The notes beneath the pieces are model-generated. The model was not told where the DNA came from, did not search any database, and saw nothing but the letters and a program-made list of their open reading frames with translations. From assembly GCA_018658685.1 (NCBI GenBank), contig JABHUT010000154.1:1-5195 (forward strand): a stretch of DNA of 5,195 nucleotides, in the 5' to 3' direction. Positions 1 through 5,195 of this stretch are shown here, one piece after another (position 1 is the first letter of the stretch; each line of letters opens with the position of its first letter). The DNA is from Alphaproteobacteria bacterium (GTDB lineage Bacteria; Pseudomonadota; Alphaproteobacteria; MED-G09). A program made the position numbers and the translations under genes.

Positions 1-1
1 A

Positions 2-355
2 AATGGAAGTAAAGAAAAGCACAAATCAATAACAATATGGTCAGTTAATAAGCATATATTAATAATATCATTAATTATTCTTCTATCTTTTTCTTCAGGT
101 TACTTTTTAAGTCATTCGGATGCAGTTAGGCCATACTTAGACTCTTTTACGACATGGGCGTCTGTAATAACAACCTATATGGTTACTCAAAAGATATTAT
201 CAAATTGGCTTTACTGGATTGTTATTAATAGTGTTGGTATTTTTCTTAATTTAGATAGAGAGCTTTATTTAACTGTTTTATTGTTATTGAGTTATCAAGT
301 AATTTCTATTTTAGGTTATTTTGAGTGGCGTAAATCTTATTATGAACAGCTATAA
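2..355 (+). CDS. pnuC: PnuC-family vitamin transporter, C-terminal part (5' end outside window)
   Basis: This is the C-terminal 117 residues of an inner-membrane transporter; the frame is open from base 2 and ends at TAA 353-355. PnuC-family proteins move vitamins by facilitated diffusion (nicotinamide riboside for PnuC, thiamine for PnuT, riboflavin for PnuX), and a cytoplasmic kinase traps the substrate. Seen here: a hydrophobic helix (ILISLIILLSFSSGYFL), then the family's conserved tail, which runs DSFTTWASVITTYMVTQK, NWLYWIVINSVGI, LYLTVLLLLSYQVISILGY and a closing EWRK. The spacing of NWxxW, the LYLT helix and the terminal GYxEWRK is the basis for the call. The next gene starts before this one stops, so they are probably cotranscribed and coupled. 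Because that neighbour resembles thiamine/choline kinases rather than NadR, the substrate may be thiamine (a PnuT role); this is inference. Family call fairly sure, substrate open. Confidence 0.85.
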   Translation, partial: NGSKEKHKSITIWSVNKHILIISLIILLSFSSGYFLSHSDAVRPYLDSFTTWASVITTYMVTQKILSNWLYWIVINSVGIFLNLDRELYLTVLLLLSYQVISILGYFEWRKSYYEQL

Positions 356-1070
356 TTATATTAAAGAAATTTTAAACGATTGCCCTGATTTTGGGCTTGA
401 TATGAGAAATATTAAATTTAAGAAATTAACCTCTGGGAAAACAAATCAAAGTTTTTTAATTGAGGATGATTTAAAAAAATATGTTTTACGCTTAAATTCA
501 AAAAAATCTCATAACTACAATATTGACCGTCAGAGAGAATTAAAAATACTTAATTCTATTAAAGATAAATCTATTGGACCCAAAGTTGTTTATTGTGATC
601 AAGAATATAATTTTTTGATTACTGAATTTATTAAAGGAACGCCTTTATCATTAGATAAAATCTCTTGCCAAGATAATAAGTATTTAAATGATATGATTGA
701 TAAATATCAGAAAATAAAAATCAATATTCCTAAGTTTAATTACTTAGAACATTTTAAAAAATATGAAATATTTATTTCTAAAAACTCTCATATAGATTTG
801 AGATTATTAAAGAAATTAGATAATTTTTACCCTTACCTAGAAGACTTTCAGAATCAAGACTGGAAACCAGTTCTGTGCCACCATGATTTATCCTCTTTAA
901 ATATAATAAAAACAAATAATGGATTGAGAATCCTTGATTGGGAGTACTCCGCATATGGCCATGCTGATTTCGATAAAAAATATACTAGACTTTCAAAAAC
1001 AAAAGATAACTTCTTCGATGATTTATTTGGAATATTGGATGAATTGTGGTTTTTGATAAACGATATTTAA
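342..1070 (+). CDS. Small-molecule phosphotransferase, choline/thiamine kinase-like (APH fold)
   Basis: A predicted 242-residue cytoplasmic kinase of the aminoglycoside phosphotransferase/choline kinase fold. Seen: a nucleotide-loop segment LTSGKTNQSF at about residues 29-38, the ATP-lysine strand KYVLRLN (46-52), an IDRQRE helix (61-66), the hinge LITEFIKG (92-99), the catalytic loop HHDLSSLNI (180-188, with D182 as likely base and N187 as metal ligand) and the metal-binding LDWEYS (198-203, D199). LTSGxTN, HxDLxxxN and DWEYA-like motifs are typical of ThiK-like thiamine kinases and choline/ethanolamine kinases. The ATG at 342 is chosen: it gives the usual short lead before the LTSG loop and overlaps the upstream transporter by 14 bases, which suggests translational coupling. 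No good Shine-Dalgarno is visible. A TTG at 321 would add seven residues. Pairing with a PnuC-family transporter suggests it traps an imported vitamin, perhaps thiamine. Family sure, substrate not. Confidence 0.8.
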   Translation: MNSYNYIKEILNDCPDFGLDMRNIKFKKLTSGKTNQSFLIEDDLKKYVLRLNSKKSHNYNIDRQRELKILNSIKDKSIGPKVVYCDQEYNFLITEFIKGTPLSLDKISCQDNKYLNDMIDKYQKIKINIPKFNYLEHFKKYEIFISKNSHIDLRLLKKLDNFYPYLEDFQNQDWKPVLCHHDLSSLNIIKTNNGLRILDWEYSAYGHADFDKKYTRLSKTKDNFFDDLFGILDELWFLINDI

Positions 1071-1075
1071 ATATC
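1062..1075. repeat. 14-base perfect palindrome holding two convergent stop codons
   Basis: GATATTTAAATATC is self-complementary. It encodes the last codons of both the phosphotransferase (plus strand, ending in Asp-Ile-stop) and rpoH (minus strand, also ending Asp-Ile-stop), and the two TAA stops overlap over 1067-1070. There is no room for a separate terminator between the genes. The palindrome is too short and AT-rich to be called a terminator itself. Confidence 0.75.
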
Positions 1076-1948
1076 AATAATGTTCCTTTCACTCATACTT
1101 TGTTCGAGTGCTTCTTTTACTTTTTCTAATGCTCTAACCTCTATTTGTCGGATTCTTTCTCTACTAATATTGTATTTTTCACTCAGGTCTTCAAGAGTTG
1201 TTGGTGTATCACTTAGCTTTCTAGTTTGAATAATGTCCAGCTCTCTCTCATTTAATACCTGGAGAGACTCATTAATCATCTCTTTCCTCAGGTTTTCTTC
1301 CTCTCTTTCAGAATAAGTTTCTTCTTGATTTGGCTCGTCAGATTCAAGCCAGTCTTGCCATTCTCCTGTTTGTTCACCATCTGTCTTTATAGAGGCATTT
1401 AAGGAAGGATCACCTCCGGATAGTCTTCTATTCATATTAATAACTTCTTTTTCGGGAACATTAAGTTGATTAGATATTTTCTCTAAATTTTCTTGCTTTA
1501 AATCACCCTCTTCGTAAGCTTGTATTCTATTTTTTGCACTTCTAAGGTTAAAAAATAACTTTTTTTGAACTGCTGTTGTTCCTATTTTTACTAAAGACCA
1601 TGACCTGAGAATATATTCTTGCATTGCTGCCTTTATCCACCACATCGCATAAGTTGTTAACCTAAAGCCTTTTTCAGGATCAAATTTCTGTGCTGCCTGC
1701 ATTAATCCGATATTGCCCTCTGAAATAATATCAGTTATAGGAAGGCCATAACCTTTATAGCCCATAGCAATTTTTGCAACTAACCTAAGGTGACTTGTTA
1801 CTAATTGATGCGCAGCATTAGTATCTTTATGAACCTGCCAACGATTAGCCAGCGTATACTCTTCTTCCGCACTAAGCATCGGAAATTTCTTTATTTCTTC
1901 AAGGTAATTTTTTAATCCAATATCACCTGATAAAACAGGAAGATTCAT
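1067..1948 (-). CDS. rpoH: RNA polymerase heat-shock sigma factor RpoH (sigma-32)
   Basis: A 293-residue sigma70-family protein that directs RNA polymerase to heat-shock promoters (chaperones, proteases). Seen in order: region 1.2-like YLEEIKKFPMLSAEEEY (15-31); region 2 with LVTSHLRLVAKIA (49-61), YGLPITDIISEGNIGLMQA and FDPEKGFRLTTYAMWWIKAAMQEYI; the RpoH box QKKLFFNLR (128-136), which separates RpoH from RpoD and RpoS; region 3; and a region 4.2 helix-turn-helix LEDLSEKYNISRERIRQIE (252-270) followed by VRALEKVKEA. The segment MNRRLSGGDPSLNA and the EWQDWLESDEP linker match alphaproteobacterial RpoH. Length is normal. The ATG at 1948 has an AAAGGA ribosome site six to seven bases upstream. 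It lies 64 bases downstream of rluD on the same strand and has its own promoter candidate in the gap. In E. coli, RpoH is strongly controlled at translation and by proteolysis; nothing in this sequence tests that here. Confidence 0.97.
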   Translation of the reverse strand: MNLPVLSGDIGLKNYLEEIKKFPMLSAEEEYTLANRWQVHKDTNAAHQLVTSHLRLVAKIAMGYKGYGLPITDIISEGNIGLMQAAQKFDPEKGFRLTTYAMWWIKAAMQEYILRSWSLVKIGTTAVQKKLFFNLRSAKNRIQAYEEGDLKQENLEKISNQLNVPEKEVINMNRRLSGGDPSLNASIKTDGEQTGEWQDWLESDEPNQEETYSEREEENLRKEMINESLQVLNERELDIIQTRKLSDTPTTLEDLSEKYNISRERIRQIEVRALEKVKEALEQSMSERNIIDI

Positions 1949-1972
1949 ATTTTTTCCTTTAATTTAATAGTT

Positions 1973-2001
1973 ATTATATGGTTATGTTTGACGTATGTGT
2001 A
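1973..2001 (-). promoter_or_regulatory. Candidate sigma70-type promoter of rpoH
   Basis: On the minus strand the rluD-rpoH gap contains a perfect TATAAT -10 box (1973-1978) and a TACACA -35-like box (1996-2001, four of six matches to TTGACA) with a 17-base spacer. Transcription would begin around 1966, leaving a leader of roughly 18-20 bases that carries the AAAGGA ribosome site. Spacing and position fit a dedicated rpoH promoter in addition to read-through from rluD. In an AT-rich genome a chance TATAAT is possible, so confidence is moderate. Confidence 0.5.
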
Positions 2002-2012
2002 AAGGGGGAGCT

Positions 2013-2996
2013 TTATATTAATTTTATTATATCTAGCATTTCTTTGGGTGGATCTGATTGAAATATATGGTTTTCTTTTGAAATCGGATGTTCAAACCCT
2101 AACTGCTCTGCATGTAAGGCTTGTTTATTATTAAGATTTTTTACTAATTTCTTCATTTTATCATCTAGTTTTTCTATTCTTGTTTTATATCCCTGTCCAT
2201 ACAAGGGGTCGCCTATTACAGGGTGCGATAGATGGTCTAAATGAACCCGTATCTGATGAGTTCTCCCCGTTTCTAATTTGCATTCAATTAAAGAAATATT
2301 ATTAACGCTATCTTTTTTTATAATTTTCCAACGAGTAATAGCTAATTTTCTTCCTGGCTTCTCATCATCATAGACTGTAATTTTTTTTCTATTTTTAGCT
2401 GACCTTCCTAGAAGAGTTGAAATTTTACCAGAAGAAAATCTTGGTACACCCCATACAATAGCTTTATAAGATCTAATTAATCTTCCATCCTTACCATGAT
2501 TTTTAAATTGTTCTGATAATCCATTATGAGATTTATCATTTTTAGCGACAACAATTAAACCGCTTGTGTCCTTATCTAAGCGATGGACTATTCCCGGTCT
2601 TTTTTCACCACCTATACCCGACAAGCTTGTTCCACAGTGATTAATTAGAGCATTTACAAGTGTCTGACTTTGGTTTCCTGGAGCAGGGTGAACGACCAAC
2701 CCCTTTGGTTTATCAATGACTATTATGCTTTCATCTTCAAAAATAATTTTTAATTTAATATCTTCTCCCTTTGGAGTTGGATCCTTTGCCTCTGGAATAA
2801 AAAGTGTATAAATATCATTTTCTTTTATCTTATAAGAAGGGTCGTTAATTACTTGATTGTCTAGTTTTAAAGCCCCCTCAAGTATAAGGTTCTTTATTCT
2901 TGTTCTGCTAATATCTTGTTCCTTACTGGCTAAAAATTGATCTATACGCTTACCAGTATCATCAACTAATGTTTTATATGACAGTATTTTTTCCAA
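2013..2996 (-). CDS. rluD: 23S rRNA pseudouridine synthase, RluA family (RluD)
   Basis: A 327-residue cytoplasmic enzyme that isomerises uridines to pseudouridine in the 23S rRNA stem-loop H69 during large-subunit assembly (function known for E. coli RluD, 326 residues). Seen: an N-terminal S4 RNA-binding domain (about 16-68; KRIDQFLASK, SRTRIKNLILEGALKLDNQVI); the synthase domain from about 83, with IIVIDKPKGLVVHPAPG (91-107); the catalytic motif HRLDKDTSGLIVVAKN (138-153, catalytic Asp 141); RSYKAIVWG; and the RTHQIRVHLDHLSHPVIGDPLYG block near 245-267. The start is TTG at 2996. An in-frame stop lies just upstream, there is no in-frame ATG in the first dozen codons, and GAGAAGG (3001-3007) sits four bases ahead. 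It is followed by rpoH, the known alphaproteobacterial order. RluC or RluA remain possible, but the S4 domain, length and synteny favour RluD. Confidence 0.93.
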   Translation of the reverse strand: MEKILSYKTLVDDTGKRIDQFLASKEQDISRTRIKNLILEGALKLDNQVINDPSYKIKENDIYTLFIPEAKDPTPKGEDIKLKIIFEDESIIVIDKPKGLVVHPAPGNQSQTLVNALINHCGTSLSGIGGEKRPGIVHRLDKDTSGLIVVAKNDKSHNGLSEQFKNHGKDGRLIRSYKAIVWGVPRFSSGKISTLLGRSAKNRKKITVYDDEKPGRKLAITRWKIIKKDSVNNISLIECKLETGRTHQIRVHLDHLSHPVIGDPLYGQGYKTRIEKLDDKMKKLVKNLNNKQALHAEQLGFEHPISKENHIFQSDPPKEMLDIIKLI

Positions 2997-3064
2997 GAAA
3001 CCTTCTCAATAATCTAAATCAAAATTAGACGATAAAAATAACTTTTAAAAGAGAATTATTATTA

Positions 3065-3093
3065 ACTTTAATTAGAATATTTTTGATTTTCAA
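3065..3093 (-). promoter_or_regulatory. Possible rluD promoter (weak)
   Basis: The 120-base gap between the FTR1 gene and rluD is very AT-rich. On the minus strand TTGAAA (3088-3093, five of six matches to the -35 consensus) lies 17 bases from TAAAGT (3065-3070, four of six to TATAAT). Position suits rluD, with a leader near 60 bases. No convincing terminator for the FTR1 gene is seen in the gap. Low confidence because of base composition. Confidence 0.25.
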
Positions 3094-3116
3094 AGAGCTA
3101 TTTTAATAAAGTTATA

Positions 3117-4013
3117 TTAAGTATTTTTTCTTCCTACATTATAAAAAGTGGACCACATTCTAAGTCCAAATAATAATGATAATACCCATAACATAAACTC
3201 AACCCAGTTGGGATTACTATTATAACCAAAGAAACCTTTTAGAAAGACACCTATAGATCCTTTATCGTGAATTATATGATAATATTTATCGTCCGATGTG
3301 CTGTATGAATAAAATATTTCATTTGTATCTGGTTTTAAAGTCTTTAAGGGCGGATGAATATCCCAGACTCTTACAATACTAGATTTCTCTAATTGACCAC
3401 TCTTTACCAAGTAAGACTCTCCTTCGTGAGTTCCATAAGCAACCATTCCAGAGGCAAAGAAAACAAGAAGTAATGTTGTTGCTTTAAAGAATGATCTAAG
3501 ATCAACTTTTCTCCCCTGAATAACAACAAGATAGCCTATTAAAATAGCAAAAAATATTCCAATAGAAAATCCAAAGTATGAAAATGTTCCTGTATTAGTA
3601 AGGCTGGCAATTAGAAATAAAGCAGTTTCAAACCCTTCTCTAAGAATGGCAAAAAATACTAATAAAAATAAAGCCAAACTAGATCCCGCAACAGCTGTTT
3701 TAACTGAACTTTCTATTTCTTTTCTATCACTTACATGTCTTGCTAGCCAAAAGATAACGTAGAATAAAATACCTGCAGTTATATACATAAATATTGCTTC
3801 AAATAATTTTTCAAAAGAGGTATTTCCTACAACATCGTTAATTGATGCAAGTCCTATGCCTACAATTATACTTGCAGCAAGAGAGGCCAAAACCCCGTAC
3901 CAAAGAATTTTTTTTTCCTGATGTAAGTTATTTTTATCTAGTACCGTATAAATTATACCGATAATTAAAGATGCCTCTAGGCACTCTCTAAAAGTAATAA
4001 TAAACTCATTCAT
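3117..4013 (-). CDS. FTR1-family high-affinity iron permease
   Basis: A 298-residue inner-membrane iron permease of the FTR1/EfeU/FtrC/FetM family. Seen: two copies of the iron-binding REXXE motif inside membrane helices, RECLE at residues 9-13 and REGFE at 125-129, and about seven hydrophobic helices (near 4-25, 36-58, 69-92, 107-138, 146-166, 174-194 and 270-292). The family-typical AYGTHEGES follows helix six. A hydrophilic loop of about 70 residues, with HPPLKTLKP and a Tyr/Asp-rich stretch (230-250), separates helices six and seven. The ATG at 4013 has a strong AGGAG site seven bases upstream and a near-consensus Fur box beyond it, so iron-repressed expression is likely. Bacterial FTR1 permeases work with a periplasmic partner (EfeO or P19-type); a P19-like gene lies 0.8 kb away on the other strand, divergent from this one. 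Whether it carries Fe2+ or Fe3+ cannot be read from the sequence. Confidence 0.93.
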   Translation of the reverse strand: MNEFIITFRECLEASLIIGIIYTVLDKNNLHQEKKILWYGVLASLAASIIVGIGLASINDVVGNTSFEKLFEAIFMYITAGILFYVIFWLARHVSDRKEIESSVKTAVAGSSLALFLLVFFAILREGFETALFLIASLTNTGTFSYFGFSIGIFFAILIGYLVVIQGRKVDLRSFFKATTLLLVFFASGMVAYGTHEGESYLVKSGQLEKSSIVRVWDIHPPLKTLKPDTNEIFYSYSTSDDKYYHIIHDKGSIGVFLKGFFGYNSNPNWVEFMLWVLSLLFGLRMWSTFYNVGRKNT

Positions 4014-4020
4014 GGAAAGT

Positions 4021-4025
4021 CTCCT
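4021..4025 (-). promoter_or_regulatory. Ribosome binding site of the FTR1 gene
   Basis: On the minus strand AGGAG stands seven bases before the ATG at 4013, an optimal Shine-Dalgarno that settles this start. It is the clearest ribosome site in the window. Confidence 0.8.
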
Positions 4026-4033
4026 AATTATTT

Positions 4034-4052
4034 GATATTGATAATCATTCTT
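4034..4052. promoter_or_regulatory. Fur box (ferric uptake regulator operator)
   Basis: GATATTGATAATCATTCTT matches the classical 19-base Fur consensus GATAATGATAATCATTATC at 16 of 19 positions, including the whole TGATAATCATT core. It sits 20 bases upstream of the FTR1 start codon, where bound Fur would block initiation, and about 130 bases upstream of the divergent ABC ATPase start. The known role of such sites is repression when cellular iron is plentiful, which fits an iron permease gene. Which Fur-family protein binds in this organism is not shown. Confidence 0.8.
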
Positions 4053-4115
4053 AATATGATAAATATTTAGTCTATTAATTAATAATGATCAATACAATAA
4101 TATGATAGAAAAGTT

Positions 4116-4121
4116 TATAAT
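4116..4121 (+). promoter_or_regulatory. Candidate -10 box for the ABC ATPase/P19 transcript
   Basis: TATAAT lies about 60 bases before the ATPase start codon and would give a leader of roughly 54 bases containing the inverted repeat at 4142-4166. No good -35 box is found at 16-18 bases upstream (TACAAT at 4093-4098 is poor), so an activator may be needed or this may be a chance match. Confidence 0.35.
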
Positions 4122-4141
4122 TTCTTTCAATTGTAATTATC

Positions 4142-4166
4142 AATCAAGTTATATTTAAACTTGATT
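4142..4166. repeat. Perfect 9-base inverted repeat upstream of the ABC ATPase
   Basis: AATCAAGTT (4142-4150) and AACTTGATT (4158-4166) are exact reverse complements separated by seven bases. The repeat ends four bases before the AGGG ribosome site and 15 bases before the start codon at 4182. It could be a dimeric-regulator operator or, in RNA, a leader hairpin beside the ribosome site. It has no trailing T-run and is followed directly by a gene, so it is not a terminator. Confidence 0.6.
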
Positions 4167-4170
4167 ACTT

Positions 4171-4178
4171 AGGGTAGG
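4171..4178 (+). promoter_or_regulatory. Ribosome binding site of the ABC ATPase gene
   Basis: AGGGTAGG precedes the ATG at 4182. The AGGG half has seven bases of spacing, the better distance; the second AGG is only three bases away. It supports the chosen start. Confidence 0.6.
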
Positions 4179-4181
4179 TTC

Positions 4182-4847
4182 ATGTCAAGAATATCTAGCT
4201 TGAAAGTTTCGAGCTTAAAATATGCATATAACCATAATAATTTAATACTTAATGGTATTGATCTAAATATTTTTGAAGGAGAAATTTTATCAATATTAGG
4301 ACCTTCTGGTTGCGGTAAAACAACTCTTTTAAGGCTAATTTCTGGTTTAGAGAGGTTATATCAAGGGCAAATAAAAATTTATAAGAAAACTGTATCAAGT
4401 TCAAAAGTTTATATTCCGCCAAACAAACGAGGTTTAGGCTTAGTTCTTCAAGAAAAAGTGCTTTTTCCTCATTTGTCGATCTTAAATAATGTAAAATTTG
4501 GTATTCGTGGAGATAATGATAGTCGAAAAAATAAAGCGTTAGAATTTTTAAAACTTTTTAAGGTTGATCAATATGCAAACTCTTATCCCAATAATTTATC
4601 TGGAGGAGAGCAGCAAAGGGTTGCTATTGCAAGGTCGATAGCGCCTAATCCTAAAATTTTACTAATGGATGAACCATTTGGATCTCTTGATGATGATTTA
4701 AAGAAGGAATTAAGAGAGGAGACAAAAAAAATAATAAAAAAAAATAAGACAACATGTATTTTGGTTACTCATAATATAGAAGATGCATTATCTATGTCTG
4801 ATAGAATAATAAGGCTTAAGAATGGAAAAATTGAAGAAGAAAAATGA
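4182..4847 (+). CDS. ABC transporter ATP-binding protein, short FbpC-like
   Basis: A 221-residue ABC ATPase that would power import through membrane partners not present in this window. Seen: Walker A GPSGCGKTT (40-48), Q-loop Gln90 within GLVLQEKVLFPHLS, signature LSGGEQQRVAIARS (139-152), Walker B ILLMDEPFGSLD (159-170) and the H-loop His197 in LVTHNIEDALSMSD. The FPHLSILNNVKFG segment and the DEPFGSLD and EDALSMSD forms resemble the FbpC/PotA/CysA import group. Those proteins usually reach about 350 residues with a C-terminal TOBE-type domain; this one stops right after the nucleotide-binding core (RIIRLKNGKIEEEK), so that domain is absent. The next gene, for a P19-type iron protein, starts inside its last 26 bases, pointing to a coupled operon and an iron role. 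The substrate is inferred from context only. Two A-runs of eight and nine (4724-4731, 4736-4744) encode a lysine-rich stretch. Confidence 0.9.
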   Translation: MSRISSLKVSSLKYAYNHNNLILNGIDLNIFEGEILSILGPSGCGKTTLLRLISGLERLYQGQIKIYKKTVSSSKVYIPPNKRGLGLVLQEKVLFPHLSILNNVKFGIRGDNDSRKNKALEFLKLFKVDQYANSYPNNLSGGEQQRVAIARSIAPNPKILLMDEPFGSLDDDLKKELREETKKIIKKNKTTCILVTHNIEDALSMSDRIIRLKNGKIEEEK

Positions 4848-5195
4848 TATCAGTTTTTATTTATTAAGAATTTCAATTTTCTTTGTAATAATTGTTTTAG
4901 GTACTCTTGCTAAAGCGAATGAGATGGTTATTGGCGAAGAGAAGATTTCACCAGGTATTAATTTAGTTTTCGAAGCTGCGATTAAAGATAATATTGAACC
5001 AAAAGAATTTCATTTAGAAGAAAAAGACTCGGATATTCATATAGAGGCTTTGGTTACATGGTCCTCTGATGGACCTAGGGGATCAATGGAGGGAGGTTTC
5101 ATACCTTATTTAAATATTGAGGTACAAATTATAAACCAAAGAACTCAAGAAAAGGCTGTTTACAAACTTACCCCACATTTAAATATGTCAGATAA
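4822..5195 (+). CDS. P19/Tp34-family periplasmic iron-binding protein, N-terminal part (3' end outside window)
   Basis: The first 124 residues of an exported protein resembling the P19/FetP/FtrA/Tp34 family, periplasmic metal-binding partners of FTR1 permeases. Seen: a signal peptide with a basic start (MEKLKKK), a hydrophobic core (about 12-29) and an AKA cleavage site at 30-32. The mature part contains SDIHIEA (70-76), where His73 and Glu75 match the known P19 metal ligands, then GGFIPYLNIEVQI (91-103), equivalent to the P19 FWMPYLTI block, and KLTPHLNMSD (115-124), just where P19 proteins carry their Met/His ligand region. The ATG at 4822 is chosen: AAGG lies seven bases ahead, and it gives a complete signal peptide. 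A TTG at 4831 is the alternative. It overlaps the ABC ATPase gene by 26 bases in another frame. It probably hands iron to the FTR1 permease encoded divergently. The family call rests on recalled motifs. Confidence 0.82.
   Translation, partial: MEKLKKKNDISFYLLRISIFFVIIVLGTLAKANEMVIGEEKISPGINLVFEAAIKDNIEPKEFHLEEKDSDIHIEALVTWSSDGPRGSMEGGFIPYLNIEVQIINQRTQEKAVYKLTPHLNMSD

Noticed and set aside
321..341. TTG start at 321 for the phosphotransferase, adding seven residues
   Set aside because: The ATG at 342 gives a family-typical N-terminus and a short coupling overlap. An AGG at 313-315 before the TTG is weak support, so this remains only an alternative.
1979..2004. Dedicated sigma-32 (RpoH) promoter before rpoH (CTTT ... 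CCATAT)
   Set aside because: The -35 lacks the CTTG core and the spacing is about two bases too long, so the sigma70 reading is preferred.
2001..2014. AAAG/CTTT mini-hairpin with a G-run after rluD, considered as a terminator
   Set aside because: The stem is only four bases and is not followed by a clean T-run in the direction of rluD transcription; the rpoH promoter candidate overlaps this spot.
3042..3051. CTTTTAAAAG palindrome in the FTR1-rluD gap, considered as a terminator
   Set aside because: Five A/T-dominated pairs with no loop cannot form a stable hairpin, and such palindromes are expected by chance at this base composition.
3064..3113. AACTTTA/TAAAGTT inverted repeat spanning most of the FTR1-rluD gap
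   Set aside because: Seven A/T-rich pairs around a 36-base loop are too weak to support a structural or regulatory claim.
4081..4145. Additional Fur half-sites near AATAATGATC (4081-4090) and ATTATCAATC (4136-4145)
   Set aside because: Each matches only one arm of the Fur consensus (about 11 of 19 overall for the second), close to background in such AT-rich sequence.
4844..4867. ATG at 4844 overlapping the ATPase stop (ATGA) as the start of the P19-like gene
   Set aside because: That frame reaches a TAA after seven codons. The frame with signal peptide and P19 motifs starts at ATG 4822.

Overview
The window is AT-rich, tightly packed alphaproteobacterial DNA. The lineage rests on two things seen here: the RpoH and RluD proteins read as alphaproteobacterial types, and rluD lies directly upstream of rpoH, an arrangement known from that class. 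The strong A/T bias, short intergenic gaps (64, 120 and 168 bases) and overlapping genes suggest a streamlined, probably free-living aquatic lineage (Pelagibacterales/HIMB59-like or similar). That finer placement is inference.

Region 1 (1-1070, plus strand) is a vitamin-salvage pair. It holds the C-terminal end of a PnuC-family transporter, which enters from the left edge, overlapped by a small aminoglycoside/choline/thiamine-kinase-fold phosphotransferase. The pairing suggests uptake of a vitamin (thiamine or nicotinamide riboside) followed by trapping through phosphorylation.

Region 2 (1067-2996, minus strand) holds the housekeeping pair rluD (23S rRNA pseudouridine synthase) and rpoH (heat-shock sigma factor). 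rpoH has its own sigma70-like promoter in the short gap. The kinase and rpoH converge and share their stop codons inside a 14-base palindrome.

Region 3 (3117-5195) is an iron-uptake module built around a divergent intergenic region. Leftward runs an FTR1-family iron permease behind a near-consensus Fur box. Rightward runs a short FbpC-like ABC ATPase, whose last 26 bases overlap the start of a secreted P19/Tp34-type periplasmic iron-binding protein that is cut by the right edge. FTR1 permeases with P19 proteins form known ferrous-iron uptake systems (Campylobacter P19 locus, FetMP, FtrABCD). Coupling a P19 gene to an FbpC-like ATPase, divergent from FTR1, is the most interesting arrangement here. 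The intergenic region also holds a perfect 9-base inverted repeat just upstream of the ATPase ribosome binding site.
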